Under the pieces are notes generated by a model. It made no database searches. It was not told the DNA's origin and saw only the letters and a list, made by a program, of their open reading frames with translations. Shown piece after piece: positions 54,546-63,023 of a DNA stretch of 64,000 nt; the stretch's first letter is position 1, and every line of letters starts with the position of its first letter. Source of the stretch: Bradyrhizobium sp. CB2312 (GTDB lineage Bacteria > Pseudomonadota > Alphaproteobacteria > Rhizobiales > Xanthobacteraceae); the NCBI RefSeq assembly GCF_029714425.1, contig NZ_CP121668.1, positions 1,385,501-1,449,500 of the forward strand, in the 5' to 3' direction. The position numbers and the translations under genes were made by a program.

Positions 54546-55325
54546 GTGACGCCCATCATGATCGCTGCCCTTGGATTGCTGATGGTGGCCACCGCGTTCC
54601 TGTCGGGGCTGTTCGGCATGGCGGGCGGGCTGATCCTGATCGGCGTGCTGCTCGCCTTGATGCCGCTGCCGACGGCGATGGTGCTGCATGCGATCACGCA
54701 GATGGCCTCGAACGGCTGGCGCGCATTCCTGTGGCGGTCGCATATCCGCTGGCGGCCGGTCGCGAACTATATGGTCGGCGCTGCCATTGCGCTCGCGGCT
54801 TGGTCGATCACGCGCTACGTGCCGGACAAGCCGGTAGCGCTGCTGATGCTGGGTGCGACGCCGTTCATGGCGCGGCTGCTGCCGTCGAACATCAAGCCGG
54901 ACCCTGATAGGCTCTGGCAGGGCACGGTCTACGGCACGATCTGCATGGGCCTGATGCTGATGACCGGCGTCTCCGGCCCACTGCTCGACACCTTCTTCCT
55001 CGGCGGCGATTTCGGCCGGCGCGAGAAGGTGGCGACCAAGGCGATGTGCCAGCTCGTCAGCCATTTCACCAAGCTGATCTATTTCGGCGGCGTGATCGAC
55101 CAGGCCGCAAGCCTCGACCCCGTGCTCGCCGGTGTCGCGATCGCGGCCTCGATGCTCGGCACCACGCTGGCGCGGCGCATCCTCGAAGCCATGACCGATC
55201 AGCAATTCGTGGCCTGGTCGAACAAGCTGATCACCACAATCGCCTGCTATTATATCGCCTATGGCGGCTGGCTCCAGCTTCGCGCGCCGGTGCTTGCCGC
55301 CTTTGCCAAAGGTGGATTGCAATAA
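54546..55325 (+). CDS. TauE/SafE-type membrane permease
   Basis: 259 residues with about eight hydrophobic segments. FLSGLFGMAGGLILIGVLLALMPLPTAM, split into GLFGMAGGLILIGVLL, is the conserved TSUP N-terminus; a second weaker copy is expected near VYGTICMGLMLMTGVSGP. The family exports sulfite, sulfoacetate or related anions. I use the GTG at 54546 (AGGAG ten bases upstream) rather than the ATG at 54558. Divergent from the LysR gene. Confidence 0.86.
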   Translation: MTPIMIAALGLLMVATAFLSGLFGMAGGLILIGVLLALMPLPTAMVLHAITQMASNGWRAFLWRSHIRWRPVANYMVGAAIALAAWSITRYVPDKPVALLMLGATPFMARLLPSNIKPDPDRLWQGTVYGTICMGLMLMTGVSGPLLDTFFLGGDFGRREKVATKAMCQLVSHFTKLIYFGGVIDQAASLDPVLAGVAIAASMLGTTLARRILEAMTDQQFVAWSNKLITTIACYYIAYGGWLQLRAPVLAAFAKGGLQ

Positions 55326-55338
55326 AGGGAGGTTTGCA

Positions 55339-55569
55339 ATGAGCGGTAACGCCGATCCGCTGGTGCTGGACTTCGTCGAATGGGTCGCGCGCGAGCCGCG
55401 CGCCTATGCCGAGGTGATCGCGACCTGGAAGACCTCGTGCCCGCGCCTCACCATCTGGGAAGACGCCACTGAGCGTGGCTACGTCGCCCGCGAGACACTG
55501 CCCGGCATCGGGCTGGTCATCGCCGTGACGGAAGGCGGCGAAAGGTTGCTCCGAACGAACGGGCGGTGA
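55339..55569 (+). CDS. small conserved-looking protein, unknown function
   Basis: 76 residues, soluble. LDFVEWVAREPRAYAEVIATWKTSC then LTIWEDATERGYVARE and VIAVTEGGERLL resemble small winged-helix-like or regulator-associated proteins in rhizobia, but I cannot assign a family. The ribosome site AAGGGAGG is strong (55326-55333). It starts 13 bases after the permease stop, so it is in its transcript. Confidence 0.74.
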   Translation: MSGNADPLVLDFVEWVAREPRAYAEVIATWKTSCPRLTIWEDATERGYVARETLPGIGLVIAVTEGGERLLRTNGR

Positions 55570-55602
55570 GCGCGTTGCTTCCGACGGGCTCTTGCCGGAG
55601 TG

Positions 55603-56208
55603 CTAGCGCGAAGGCGCCGCCAGCCGTGGCCGGATGATCTCGACCATACGTTCAGCCGAAGTGCCCGGCGGAAAGAAGCCGAGATATTTTCCGTCGCGGC
55701 CCATGAGATAGATGAAGGACGTGTGGTCGACCGTGTAGTCGCCGGCGTCCTTGCCGATCGGGACCTTGGCAAAATAGACCTTGTAGGCCTCGGCTGCCGC
55801 CGCGATGGCGTCGAGGCTGCCGGTCAGCCCGAGCAGCCGCGGATGAAACATCGGCACGTATTCGGCGAGATGCTCGGCCGTGTCGCGTTCGGGATCGAGC
55901 GTGATGAAGACCGGCTGCACGGCGTCGGCATCCGGCCCGAGTTGCTCGAGCGCCTGTCCAATCGCCATCAGGTCGGTCGGACAGACGTCGGGGCAATAGG
56001 TGAAGCCGAAATAGACCAGCATCAGCCGTCCGCGAAAGTCGCGATCGCTGCGATGCTTGCCGGTCTGGTCGATCAGCTCGAACGGCCCGCCGACCGGCTC
56101 CCGATTCCACATCAGGATGTCCATGGTCTCCGCGGCCGAGCGCGCCTGCGCCACTCCCGCGCAGGCGAGCGCCAGCATCACGCAAAGCCAGCGGCTGGCG
56201 CCTCGCAT
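55603..56208 (-). CDS. SCO1/SenC-family copper-chaperone-like protein
   Basis: 201 residues: N-terminal signal peptide or anchor (WLCVMLALACAGVAQA), then a thioredoxin-like domain with the copper-binding CPDVC (Cys72, Cys76) in FGFTYCPDVCPTDL and a conserved His in VDHTSFIYL. SCO proteins load the CuA site of cytochrome oxidase or act as thiol oxidoreductases. Its start overlaps the stop of the MBL gene by one base (TGATG), so the two are made together. No oxidase genes are adjacent. Confidence 0.9.
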   Translation of the reverse strand: MRGASRWLCVMLALACAGVAQARSAAETMDILMWNREPVGGPFELIDQTGKHRSDRDFRGRLMLVYFGFTYCPDVCPTDLMAIGQALEQLGPDADAVQPVFITLDPERDTAEHLAEYVPMFHPRLLGLTGSLDAIAAAAEAYKVYFAKVPIGKDAGDYTVDHTSFIYLMGRDGKYLGFFPPGTSAERMVEIIRPRLAAPSR

Positions 56209-57323
56209 CACAGCCCGAAGGTGAGGCGGCTGCCCGTCGTCGTCACCACCACCTTGCCCTCCATCTGGGCATTGGCCTCCTGTGCGAAGTTGAGCCCGCT
56301 GCAATGCATGGGCACCACGACATCAGGATTGAGCGCCTTGATCTCGCTCACGACCTGCGTGAGGTAGTCCTTCGGCGCGGGGCCGAGATGAAAGCCGCCG
56401 ACGATGGCGTGCACCTTCTCGATGCCCGACACCTCCTGCGCCTGCTTCACCGAGTTGACGATGCCGACATGGCCGCAGGACGAGATCACGACGAGGCCGA
56501 GATCCCGCACGTTGAAGCAGGTGGCATGCTCGTGGATGTGCTCGTCCGGGACGATCTTGCCGTCCATCTCCGCGGGCAGATAGTGGCCGACATTGCAGCC
56601 TAGCCCGTCCTTGATGCCGAACTCGACCAGCGTGTTCGGCAGCACGCGCTCGCTGCTGCGGCGGGTGATCTTGCCGGTGGTGAAGGCATGGTCCGCGATC
56701 ACGGTCGGCGTTTCGCACAGCACGGTCGTCACCTTCTGCGCCGCGAGCTGGCGGCGGTCGAGGGTGCCGAAATCGGCGAACTGCCCCTGCGTCGGCGTCG
56801 GGGTGACGCGGTGGCAGAAATTGTCCTCGCCGCCCGCATAGAGCTTGAGGTCGGCGGGGAGCTTGTCGCGGAACTTGTCGAGGAAGCCGTTCAGGCCGCC
56901 GAAATGATCGTAATGGCCGTGGCTGACGATCAGCGCATTGAGCTTGGCTGGATCGACGCCGATCAGCGCCACGTTGTTGAGCAGAACCTCCGGCGTGTAG
57001 CCGTAGTCCAGCATCAGCGTGCGCTGATTGCCGCCGCCTTCGGATTCCAGCCAGAGCGACAGGCCCCATTCATTGTGCAGCGACTTGCGGAAATCTCCGC
57101 TGCGTGCAGCCGGCGCGATCGAGACGCCATTGATCTGCTTGGGGCGGAAGAACAGGTCGAAGCTCGAATCCACGAGAACGCGGATCGAGAGCTTGTCGAC
57201 GGTCGGAACGGCGATCGGCGCGGCGCGCGCGATCTCGACACAGGTGAAGGCGTTTGCGGCTGCGGCTCCGGCGAGGGCCGCTGAGCCGAGAAGGAAATCG
57301 CGCCGTGGAAGGGTCCTCGTCAT
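56208..57323 (-). CDS. Tat-exported metallo-beta-lactamase-fold hydrolase
   Basis: 371 residues. Twin-arginine signal peptide (LPRRDFLLGSAALAG) and an MBL fold with HGHYDH at 135-140, the two-metal site. GGFHLGPAPK and SCGHVGIVNS provide further metal ligands. The nearest known type is the 7,8-dihydropterin-6-methyl-4-(ribofuranosyl)aminobenzene-phosphate synthase-like group. Export folded through Tat suggests metal loading in the cytoplasm. Substrate unknown. Coupled to the SCO gene downstream. Confidence 0.9.
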   Translation of the reverse strand: MTRTLPRRDFLLGSAALAGAAAANAFTCVEIARAAPIAVPTVDKLSIRVLVDSSFDLFFRPKQINGVSIAPAARSGDFRKSLHNEWGLSLWLESEGGGNQRTLMLDYGYTPEVLLNNVALIGVDPAKLNALIVSHGHYDHFGGLNGFLDKFRDKLPADLKLYAGGEDNFCHRVTPTPTQGQFADFGTLDRRQLAAQKVTTVLCETPTVIADHAFTTGKITRRSSERVLPNTLVEFGIKDGLGCNVGHYLPAEMDGKIVPDEHIHEHATCFNVRDLGLVVISSCGHVGIVNSVKQAQEVSGIEKVHAIVGGFHLGPAPKDYLTQVVSEIKALNPDVVVPMHCSGLNFAQEANAQMEGKVVVTTTGSRLTFGL

Positions 57324-57520
57324 TGCAATGCCTCCCGCTGTTTGAAATGCCCGAGCTTAGGTCCAATCCGGGGCCGGCTCAACAAGCAGCGGCCGGTCCG
57401 GCGCGAGGGCGAGGCCATCGGTTTGCCGGGTCACACCCCGACACCGGCGACAGGATGGTTTTCTTGCGCTCCCTGCCACGAAGGCTACTCTGTTCGGCAG
57501 CTGCAGCAATGGGATTGATC

Positions 57521-58219
57521 ATGTCACTCAAACTGTTCGAACTCGTCGGCACCGACGCCGCGCGCCCCTTCAGCCCGTATTGCTGGCGCGCGCGGATGGC
57601 GCTGGCCCACAAGGGCCTTGCGGCGGAATCGCTGCCCTGGCGTTTCACCGAGAAGGGCGCGATCGCGCCGCACGGCTCGGAAAAGGTTCCGGTGCTGCTG
57701 CATCACGACAAGCCGGTGGTCGATTCCTGGGCGATCGCGAATTATCTCGAAGACACTTTTCCGGATCGCCCGTCGCTGTTCGGCGGCGAGGGCGGCCGCG
57801 CCATGGCCCGCATGATCAACGCCTTCGGCGACATCGCCATCGTCGGCGGCATCTTTCCGCTGATCGTCGCCGACATTCCCAAGAACCTTGCCGAGACCGA
57901 CGCCGCCTATTTCCGCCAGTCGCGCGAGGCGCGTTTTGGCGGCAAGAGCCTGGAAGAGGTGATGGCGAGCCGCGACACCGGCGTCATCGCGTTCCGCAAG
58001 TCCCTGGAGGTGATGCGGCAGACCCTGAAGAAGCAGCCCTTCATCGGTGGCAGCGCGCCGAACTATGCCGATTACATCGTGTTCGGCGGCTTCCAATGGG
58101 CGCGGGTGACGAGCCCGTTCAAGCTGCTGGAGGCGGATGATCCGATCTACGCCTGGCGCGAGAAGCTGCTCGATGCGTTCGACGGCATGGCGCGCAAGTC
58201 ACCGGGGCACGCGGTGTAG
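57521..58219 (+). CDS. glutathione S-transferase family protein
   Basis: 232 residues. N-terminal thioredoxin-like domain (RPFSPYCWRARMALAHKG, EKVPVLLHHDKPVVDSWAIANYL) and a helical C-terminal domain (FIGGSAPNYADYIVFGGF). The motif FSPYCWR has Ser/Cys near the usual catalytic position. It resembles the beta-etherase/GSTF-like bacterial branch, but I cannot name a substrate. ATG at 57521; 57509 is an alternative in frame. Confidence 0.86.
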   Translation: MSLKLFELVGTDAARPFSPYCWRARMALAHKGLAAESLPWRFTEKGAIAPHGSEKVPVLLHHDKPVVDSWAIANYLEDTFPDRPSLFGGEGGRAMARMINAFGDIAIVGGIFPLIVADIPKNLAETDAAYFRQSREARFGGKSLEEVMASRDTGVIAFRKSLEVMRQTLKKQPFIGGSAPNYADYIVFGGFQWARVTSPFKLLEADDPIYAWREKLLDAFDGMARKSPGHAV

Positions 58220-58248
58220 GGCACACTGTCGTCCCGGTGAAAGCTTCT

Positions 58249-58339
58249 TAGGGTGGGCAAAGGCGCGAAGCGCCGTGCCCACGTCTTTCCCGCACAGGCA
58301 GTGACAATCGTGGGCACGCTTCGCTTTGCCTACCCTACG
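58249..58339. repeat. palindromic intergenic repeat, family C copy 4
   Basis: TTAGGGTGGGCAAAGGCGCG at the left, CGCTTTGCCTACCCTACG at the right. The order of the inner pieces is reversed relative to copies 1 and 3 (GCGCGAAGCGCC is on the left), so the element is inverted. Between the GST and CWC genes. Confidence 0.88.
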
Positions 58340-58368
58340 ATGCTGGAGAATGTCGCGCGTTCTCGCGC

Positions 58369-58563
58369 TTAACGAGCGCCTGCCGCCGCCTTCCGCAAGC
58401 ATTCCCGGCACAGACAATCCTCGCCCTTGACCGGCATCGGCAGCTTTGCCGTTTCCTCCGCGCACCAGCAATTGCCCGAGAGGTCGCAGCCGAACTCGGT
58501 GCCGCAGCGGGAGCAGGCGAGGCGGCGCGGTTCCGGCAACGGAAATTCTTGCGGAATTGTCAT
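58369..58563 (-). CDS. cysteine-rich CWC-type small protein
   Basis: 64 residues with eight cysteines (17, 20, 26, 32, 34, 50, 52, 55). ACSRCGTEFGCDLSGNCWCAE and CLCRECL follow the cysteine-rich CWC family layout; zinc binding is likely. Such genes are common in Proteobacteria with no known function. It faces the DUF1800 gene across 115 bases. Confidence 0.85.
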   Translation of the reverse strand: MTIPQEFPLPEPRRLACSRCGTEFGCDLSGNCWCAEETAKLPMPVKGEDCLCRECLRKAAAGAR

Positions 58564-58677
58564 GATTTGCCCAAAAGCTGCGCCGTCATTTTCATGTCGG
58601 GTTCATCTGTCGCTGCGGTATATTAGGCGCCGCGCAGCTATCAGGAAAGCGGCTGGCAAGGCGCGAAGGACAAATCG

Positions 58678-60231
58678 ATGGCCCGCGATTCGCAAGCCGC
58701 GCTCGTCGCGCTCAACCGCTTCGGCTTCGGCGCCCGCGGTGGCGCCTCGGGCGATCTCATCAATGCAGCCTCCGATCCCCGAGGTTTCGTGAAGGCGGAA
58801 CTGGCGCGCCCCAATGGCGTGCTGCTCGAGGCGCCGGGCCTGCAATCGACGCCGCAGCTCGGGCAGGCGGTGTTTGCCTATCAGGACCAGGTCAAGCAGG
58901 CGCGTGAGGCGGCCGCCAAGGCCGGCACGCCCCCCGAAGCGCAGGCACCATCAGATCAGAAGCCGGGCCTCCGCCGAAACCTCTCGCTGAATGCGGTCGC
59001 AACCGAGATCGCGGGCCAGATGACGGATGCGAAGCCGGCCGACATTGCGGCAAAGCCCGAGACCATGCAGCCGGGCGCTGCTCCGCCGCCGGCCGCAAAG
59101 CCTGCACCGCAGCCGCTCAACGTCATCCAAAAGACCTTTCGCGCCGAGGCGCTGGCGCGGTTGCAGCGCGCGACGCTGGTGGAGTGCGGCTTCACCGAGC
59201 GGCTCGTCGTGTTCTGGTCCAATCATTTCTGCATCTCCGCCAGCAAGGGCGAGCTGGCGCGGATCTGGGCCGGCGCGTTCGAGCGCGAGGCGATCAGGCC
59301 GCACGTGCTCGGGCGTTTCGCCGACATGCTGAAAGCCGTCGAGCAGCATCCGGCGATGCTGTTCTTCCTCGACAACCAGCAATCGCTCGGCCCGGACTCG
59401 CGCGCCGGGCAGAACCGCAAGCGCGGGCTGAATGAAAATCTCGCGCGCGAGATCATGGAGCTGCATACGCTCGGCGTCGGCGGCGGCTACACGCAGGAGG
59501 ACGTCACCTCGCTCGCGCGCATCATCACGGGGTGGACCTTTGCCGGCCGGCAGGGGCAACTGGGAACGCCCGGCTCCTTCGTGTTCAACACCAATGCGCA
59601 TCAGCCCGGGCCGCAAGTGCTGCTCGGCAAGACCTACGAACCGGCGGGCCTCGCGCAGGGCGAGGCCGCGCTCGCCGACATCGCGCGCCATCCCTCGACC
59701 GCGAATTTCATCGCGACAAAGTTCGTCCGCCACTTCGTCGCGGACGATCCGCCGCCGGCGCTGGTGGCGCGGCTGCGCGACGTGTTCGTCAAGACCGACG
59801 GCGATCTCAAGGCGCTGGCCACCGCGCTGGTCGATTCCGACGAAGCCTGGAAAGCGCCGCTGACCAAGATGCGTAGCCCTTACGACTTCCTGGTCGCGAG
59901 CGGCCGGCTGCTCGCGCGCGTGCCGGAGGACCCCGGCGCCTATCTCAACAATCTCAATCTGCTGGGACAGCCGCTGTGGTCGCCGGCCGGCCCCAACGGT
60001 TTCCCGGATACCAGCGCCGCATGGGCTGCGCCCGAAGGCATCAAGCTCCGGCTCGACATCGCCGCGCAAATGGGCGCGCGGCTCGGCAACAACATCGATC
60101 CGCTCGACCTGCTCGAATTCGCCGCTGCGGACGCGGCGTCCGTCGAAACCCGCAAGACCATCGAGCGCGCGGAGTCGCGCCAGCAGGCGCTGGCGCTGCT
60201 GTTGATGTCGCCGGAAATGCAGAGGAGATGA
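58678..60231 (+). CDS. DUF1800-domain protein
   Basis: 517 residues. NHFCISASKGELARIWAGAFEREAIRPHVLGRFADML, seen in pieces, LARELMELHTLGVGGGYTQEDV and IITGWTF are the DUF1800 hallmarks. Related proteins lie in two-gene modules with DUF1501 proteins, as here (stop 60231 overlaps or abuts the DUF1501 start). The pair is unlikely to be essential; some analyses relate DUF1501/DUF1800 to secreted or surface-associated roles, but their biochemistry is not established. No signal peptide is clear on this one. Confidence 0.9.
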   Translation: MARDSQAALVALNRFGFGARGGASGDLINAASDPRGFVKAELARPNGVLLEAPGLQSTPQLGQAVFAYQDQVKQAREAAAKAGTPPEAQAPSDQKPGLRRNLSLNAVATEIAGQMTDAKPADIAAKPETMQPGAAPPPAAKPAPQPLNVIQKTFRAEALARLQRATLVECGFTERLVVFWSNHFCISASKGELARIWAGAFEREAIRPHVLGRFADMLKAVEQHPAMLFFLDNQQSLGPDSRAGQNRKRGLNENLAREIMELHTLGVGGGYTQEDVTSLARIITGWTFAGRQGQLGTPGSFVFNTNAHQPGPQVLLGKTYEPAGLAQGEAALADIARHPSTANFIATKFVRHFVADDPPPALVARLRDVFVKTDGDLKALATALVDSDEAWKAPLTKMRSPYDFLVASGRLLARVPEDPGAYLNNLNLLGQPLWSPAGPNGFPDTSAAWAAPEGIKLRLDIAAQMGARLGNNIDPLDLLEFAAADAASVETRKTIERAESRQQALALLLMSPEMQRR

Positions 60232-60233
60232 TG

Positions 60234-61451
60234 ATGATCGACTGCGTCGAGAACCGGCTCCTCACCTCGCGCCGCAGCCTCCTGCTCGGCGGCGCCTCGT
60301 TCGCGGCCTGGGCCTATTTGCCGAAATTCGCGCGCGCGGCCGACGGGCGCGATCCCAGGTTGATTGTCGTGATCCTGCGCGGCGCGCTCGACGGGCTCTC
60401 GACCGTCGCGCCGGTGGGCGATCCCGATTATGCCGGTCTGCATGGCTCGATCGCGCTGGCGGCCGACGGCGCGCATCCCGCGATCATGCTCGATCCTTTC
60501 TTCGCGCTGCATCCGTCGATGCCGGAATTCGCGCGCATGTATCGCGACATGCATGCCGCAGTGATCCACGCGGTCGCGACGCCCTATCGCGACCGCTCGC
60601 ATTTCGACGGCCAGGACGTGCTCGAAAGCGGCTATGCCGGCCCGGGCCGCGTGCAGTCCGGCTGGCTCAACCGCGCGCTGGAAGCGCTGCCGCGCGGCGA
60701 GCGCGTATCGAGCGGGCTTGCGGTCGGCCCGACCACGCCGCTGGTGCTGCGCGGCAATGCGCCGACCGTCGGCTGGGCGCCGGTCGTACTGCCGCAGGCC
60801 GATGACGACACCGCGATGCGGCTCGCCGATCTCTACCGCCACCGCGATCCCGCGCTCGCCGCGGCCTTGTCGCAAGGCCTCCAGCTCGAGAAGGCTGCGA
60901 ACGGCGACGACATGAAGCGCAAGCCCGGCAACCAGGTCGTGCAGATGCGCCAGGTCGCGCGCGGTGCAGCCAAGCTGATGGCGGCCGACGACGGCCCGCG
61001 CATTGCCGCGCTCGCCTTCGACGGTTGGGACACGCATGCCAATGAAGGCGGCCCGGTCGGGCGTCTCGCCTTCCTGCTTGGCGGTCTCGACGGTGCGCTC
61101 GCCGAATTCGAAAGCGGCCTCGCTGATCGCTGGCACGACACCGTCGTTGTCGTCGCCACCGAGTTCGGCCGCACCGCGCGCATCAACGGCACCGACGGCA
61201 CCGACCACGGCACCGGCACCATCGCGCTGCTCGCCGGCGGCGCCGTGAAAGGCGGCCGCGTCATCTCCGATTGGCCCGGTTTGAAGCCCGCAAACTTGTA
61301 TGAGGGCCGCGACCTCAAGCCGACGACAGATCTGCGCTCGGTGATCAAGGGCGTGCTGCAGGGGCAGTTCGGCTTGTCCGATCGCATGCTGGCGGAAACA
61401 GTGTTCCCCGACAGCGCGGCGGCACGGCCGATGAAGGGATTGGTGGCCTAA
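60234..61451 (+). CDS. Tat-exported DUF1501-domain protein
   Basis: 405 residues. Twin-arginine signal (SRRSLLLGGASFAAWAYLPK) and the DUF1501 domain (VVILRGALDGLSTVAPVGDPDY, ALAFDGWDTHANEGG, VVATEFGRTARINGTDGTDHG), with metal-binding-looking His/Asp clusters as in the sulfatase/alkaline-phosphatase superfamily. I use the ATG at 60234, seven bases after AGGAG; ATGs at 60228 and 60231 precede it. It directly follows the DUF1800 gene. Confidence 0.9.
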   Translation: MIDCVENRLLTSRRSLLLGGASFAAWAYLPKFARAADGRDPRLIVVILRGALDGLSTVAPVGDPDYAGLHGSIALAADGAHPAIMLDPFFALHPSMPEFARMYRDMHAAVIHAVATPYRDRSHFDGQDVLESGYAGPGRVQSGWLNRALEALPRGERVSSGLAVGPTTPLVLRGNAPTVGWAPVVLPQADDDTAMRLADLYRHRDPALAAALSQGLQLEKAANGDDMKRKPGNQVVQMRQVARGAAKLMAADDGPRIAALAFDGWDTHANEGGPVGRLAFLLGGLDGALAEFESGLADRWHDTVVVVATEFGRTARINGTDGTDHGTGTIALLAGGAVKGGRVISDWPGLKPANLYEGRDLKPTTDLRSVIKGVLQGQFGLSDRMLAETVFPDSAAARPMKGLVA

Positions 61452-61463
61452 CCCACAAGCGCC

Positions 61464-61560
61464 GTCATTCCGGGGCACGCGTAGCGCGAGCCCGGAATCC
61501 CTACTCCCGATTGGGGTTATGGATTCCGGGCCCGCGCCTTGCGGCGCGTCCCGGAATGAC
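61464..61560. repeat. palindromic intergenic repeat, family B copy 6
   Basis: GTCATTCCGGGGCACGCG at the left and CGCGTCCCGGAATGAC at the right, with inner CCCGGAATCC / GGATTCCGGG. Between the DUF1501 and IsdG-like genes; it ends 34 bases before the start of the latter. Confidence 0.9.
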
Positions 61561-61593
61561 GACATGATGAGCCGGACATCAGGAGATCACCGC

Positions 61594-61917
61594 ATGTACA
61601 TCGCCATGAACCGCTTCCGCGTCGCCAAAGGTTCCGAGGCCGATTTCGAGCAGGTCTGGCTCACGCGCGACACGCATCTGGACAAGGTGCCGGGCTTCGT
61701 CGAATTCCACCTGCTGCGCGGGCCGGAGCTGGAGGACCACACGCTTTACGCCTCGCACACCGTGTGGGCGAACCATGCCGCGTTCGAGGCCTGGACCAAG
61801 TCGGAGGCGTTTCGCGCGGCGCATCATCGGGCGGGCGACAACAAGCCGCTTTATCTCGGCCATCCCCAGTTCGAGGGCTTTGAGGTGATGCAGACTGTGG
61901 GGCGCGGCGCCAAGTAG
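61594..61917 (+). CDS. antibiotic-biosynthesis-monooxygenase-domain protein, IsdG-like haem monooxygenase
   Basis: 107 residues, one ABM ferredoxin-like domain. MNRFRVAKGSEADFEQVWLTRDTHLD, FVEFHLLRGPELEDHT and ASHTVWANHAAFEAWTKSEAF match IsdG/HmuQ-type haem-degrading proteins; an Asn at position 6 of the start, a Trp and a His typical of the family are present. Bradyrhizobium HmuQ and HmuD are known haem-degrading members; this may be one of them or a paralogue. ATG at 61594. Confidence 0.82.
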   Translation: MYIAMNRFRVAKGSEADFEQVWLTRDTHLDKVPGFVEFHLLRGPELEDHTLYASHTVWANHAAFEAWTKSEAFRAAHHRAGDNKPLYLGHPQFEGFEVMQTVGRGAK

Positions 61918-61947
61918 GCCGCGCCGCAGAGATCAGCGCCGCAAAAA

Positions 61948-62889
61948 TCAGCCCAAGGTGATCCTGTCGATCTCCGCCATCTCCTCCGTGCTGAGCTTCC
62001 AGGCGATCGCCTTGACGTTCTGCTCGATCTGCTCGACGCGGGTGGCGCCGGCGATCACGCTTGACACCTGCGGGCGCGCGGCGAGCCAGGAGAAGGCGAG
62101 CTCCAGCATGCTGTGCCCCCGCGCAGTCGCGAAGGCCTGCAGCTTCTCGACGATCGCCTCGTTGCGCGGCGTGACATAGCGGTCGCGCAGCCGCGGCGTC
62201 TGGCCGAAGCGGGTGTCGCCGGGCGCGGCTTCGCCCTTTTTGTACTTGCCAGTCAGAAGGCCGCTGGCGAGCGGGAAGAACGGCAACAGGCCGAGCTTGT
62301 ACTCCGTTGCGGCCGGCAGCAGGTCCTTCTCGATGTCGCGCACCACCAGCGAATATTCGTCCTGGCACGAAACGAAGCGCGTGGTGTTCATCGCGCGCGC
62401 GACATACTCCGCTTCCGCAATGCGCCAGGCCGGAAAGTTCGAATTGCCGATGTAGCGCACCTTGCCCTGGTGGACGAGATCGTCGAGCGCGCGCAGGCTC
62501 TCCTCGATCGGCGTCAGCGGGTCGTAGTCGTGCTGCTGGTAGAGGTCGATGTGGTCGGTCTTCAGCCGCTTCAGGCTCGCTTCCACGGCCTCCATGATGT
62601 AGCGGCGCGAGGCGCCCTGCTTGGTGCCGTCCTCCGCCATGGGCTTCGAATATTTCGTCGCCAGCACGATGTCCTTGCGGCGATCGCCCAGCACGGTGCC
62701 GAGCACGGTCTCCGAGCCGCCCATGTTCGAATAGATGTCGGCGGTGTCGAACAGCGTGATGCCGAGATCGAGCGCGCGATGGATCACCTTGCGCGAGGCC
62801 TCTAGGTCGATGCGCTGGCCGAAATTGTTGCAGCCGAGCCCGACCACGGACACGCGAAGGCCGGAGGCGCCGAGATTGCGAATTTCCAT
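61948..62889 (-). CDS. aldo/keto reductase
   Basis: 313 residues, TIM barrel NADPH-dependent reductase. The catalytic tetrad is visible as Asp48 (LFDTADIY), Tyr53, Lys79 (LATKYSK) and His120 (LYQQHDYD). Family segments GLGCNNFG and SQVSSVIAGATRVEQIEQN follow. Substrate unknown. A nested palindrome at 62901-62929 lies 12 bases upstream of the start. Confidence 0.94.
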   Translation of the reverse strand: MEIRNLGASGLRVSVVGLGCNNFGQRIDLEASRKVIHRALDLGITLFDTADIYSNMGGSETVLGTVLGDRRKDIVLATKYSKPMAEDGTKQGASRRYIMEAVEASLKRLKTDHIDLYQQHDYDPLTPIEESLRALDDLVHQGKVRYIGNSNFPAWRIAEAEYVARAMNTTRFVSCQDEYSLVVRDIEKDLLPAATEYKLGLLPFFPLASGLLTGKYKKGEAAPGDTRFGQTPRLRDRYVTPRNEAIVEKLQAFATARGHSMLELAFSWLAARPQVSSVIAGATRVEQIEQNVKAIAWKLSTEEMAEIDRITLG

Positions 62890-62900
62890 GGGAGGTCCCT

Positions 62901-62929
62901 GTCACAAGTCTACAGCGGTGTATTGTGAC
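62901..62929. promoter_or_regulatory. nested palindrome at the aldo/keto reductase start, probable operator
   Basis: GTCACAA (62901-62907) pairs with TTGTGAC (62923-62929), and TACA (62911-62914) with TGTA (62919-62922) inside; the inner loop is GCGG. It lies 12 bases upstream of the reductase start on the minus strand. Symmetry of this kind suggests a dimeric repressor site or a 5' hairpin. Confidence 0.5.
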
Positions 62930-62977
62930 CGCGGTGCACTCGACCGGCAAGGAGCCCACCTGCGCTGCTGCCATGCG

Positions 62978-63023
62978 GGCAAAAAAATGCGGCCCCTGTC
63001 AGACGCGGCGACTGACGGGGACC
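62978..63023 (-). terminator. orphan intrinsic terminator on the minus strand
   Basis: Read on the minus strand: GCGGTCCCCGTCAG, loop TCGCCGCGT, CTGACAGGGGCCGC, then ATTTTTTT. The stem pairs 4+4+5 bases with two single-base bulges. No minus-strand gene ends here: the next one upstream stops at 63280, some 260 bases away. It may end that transcript or a small RNA. Confidence 0.7.

Noticed and set aside
59940..61565. 541-codon minus-strand frame opposite the DUF1800/DUF1501 genes
   Set aside because: It spans the gene junction and runs into the family B repeat, so it is not a gene.
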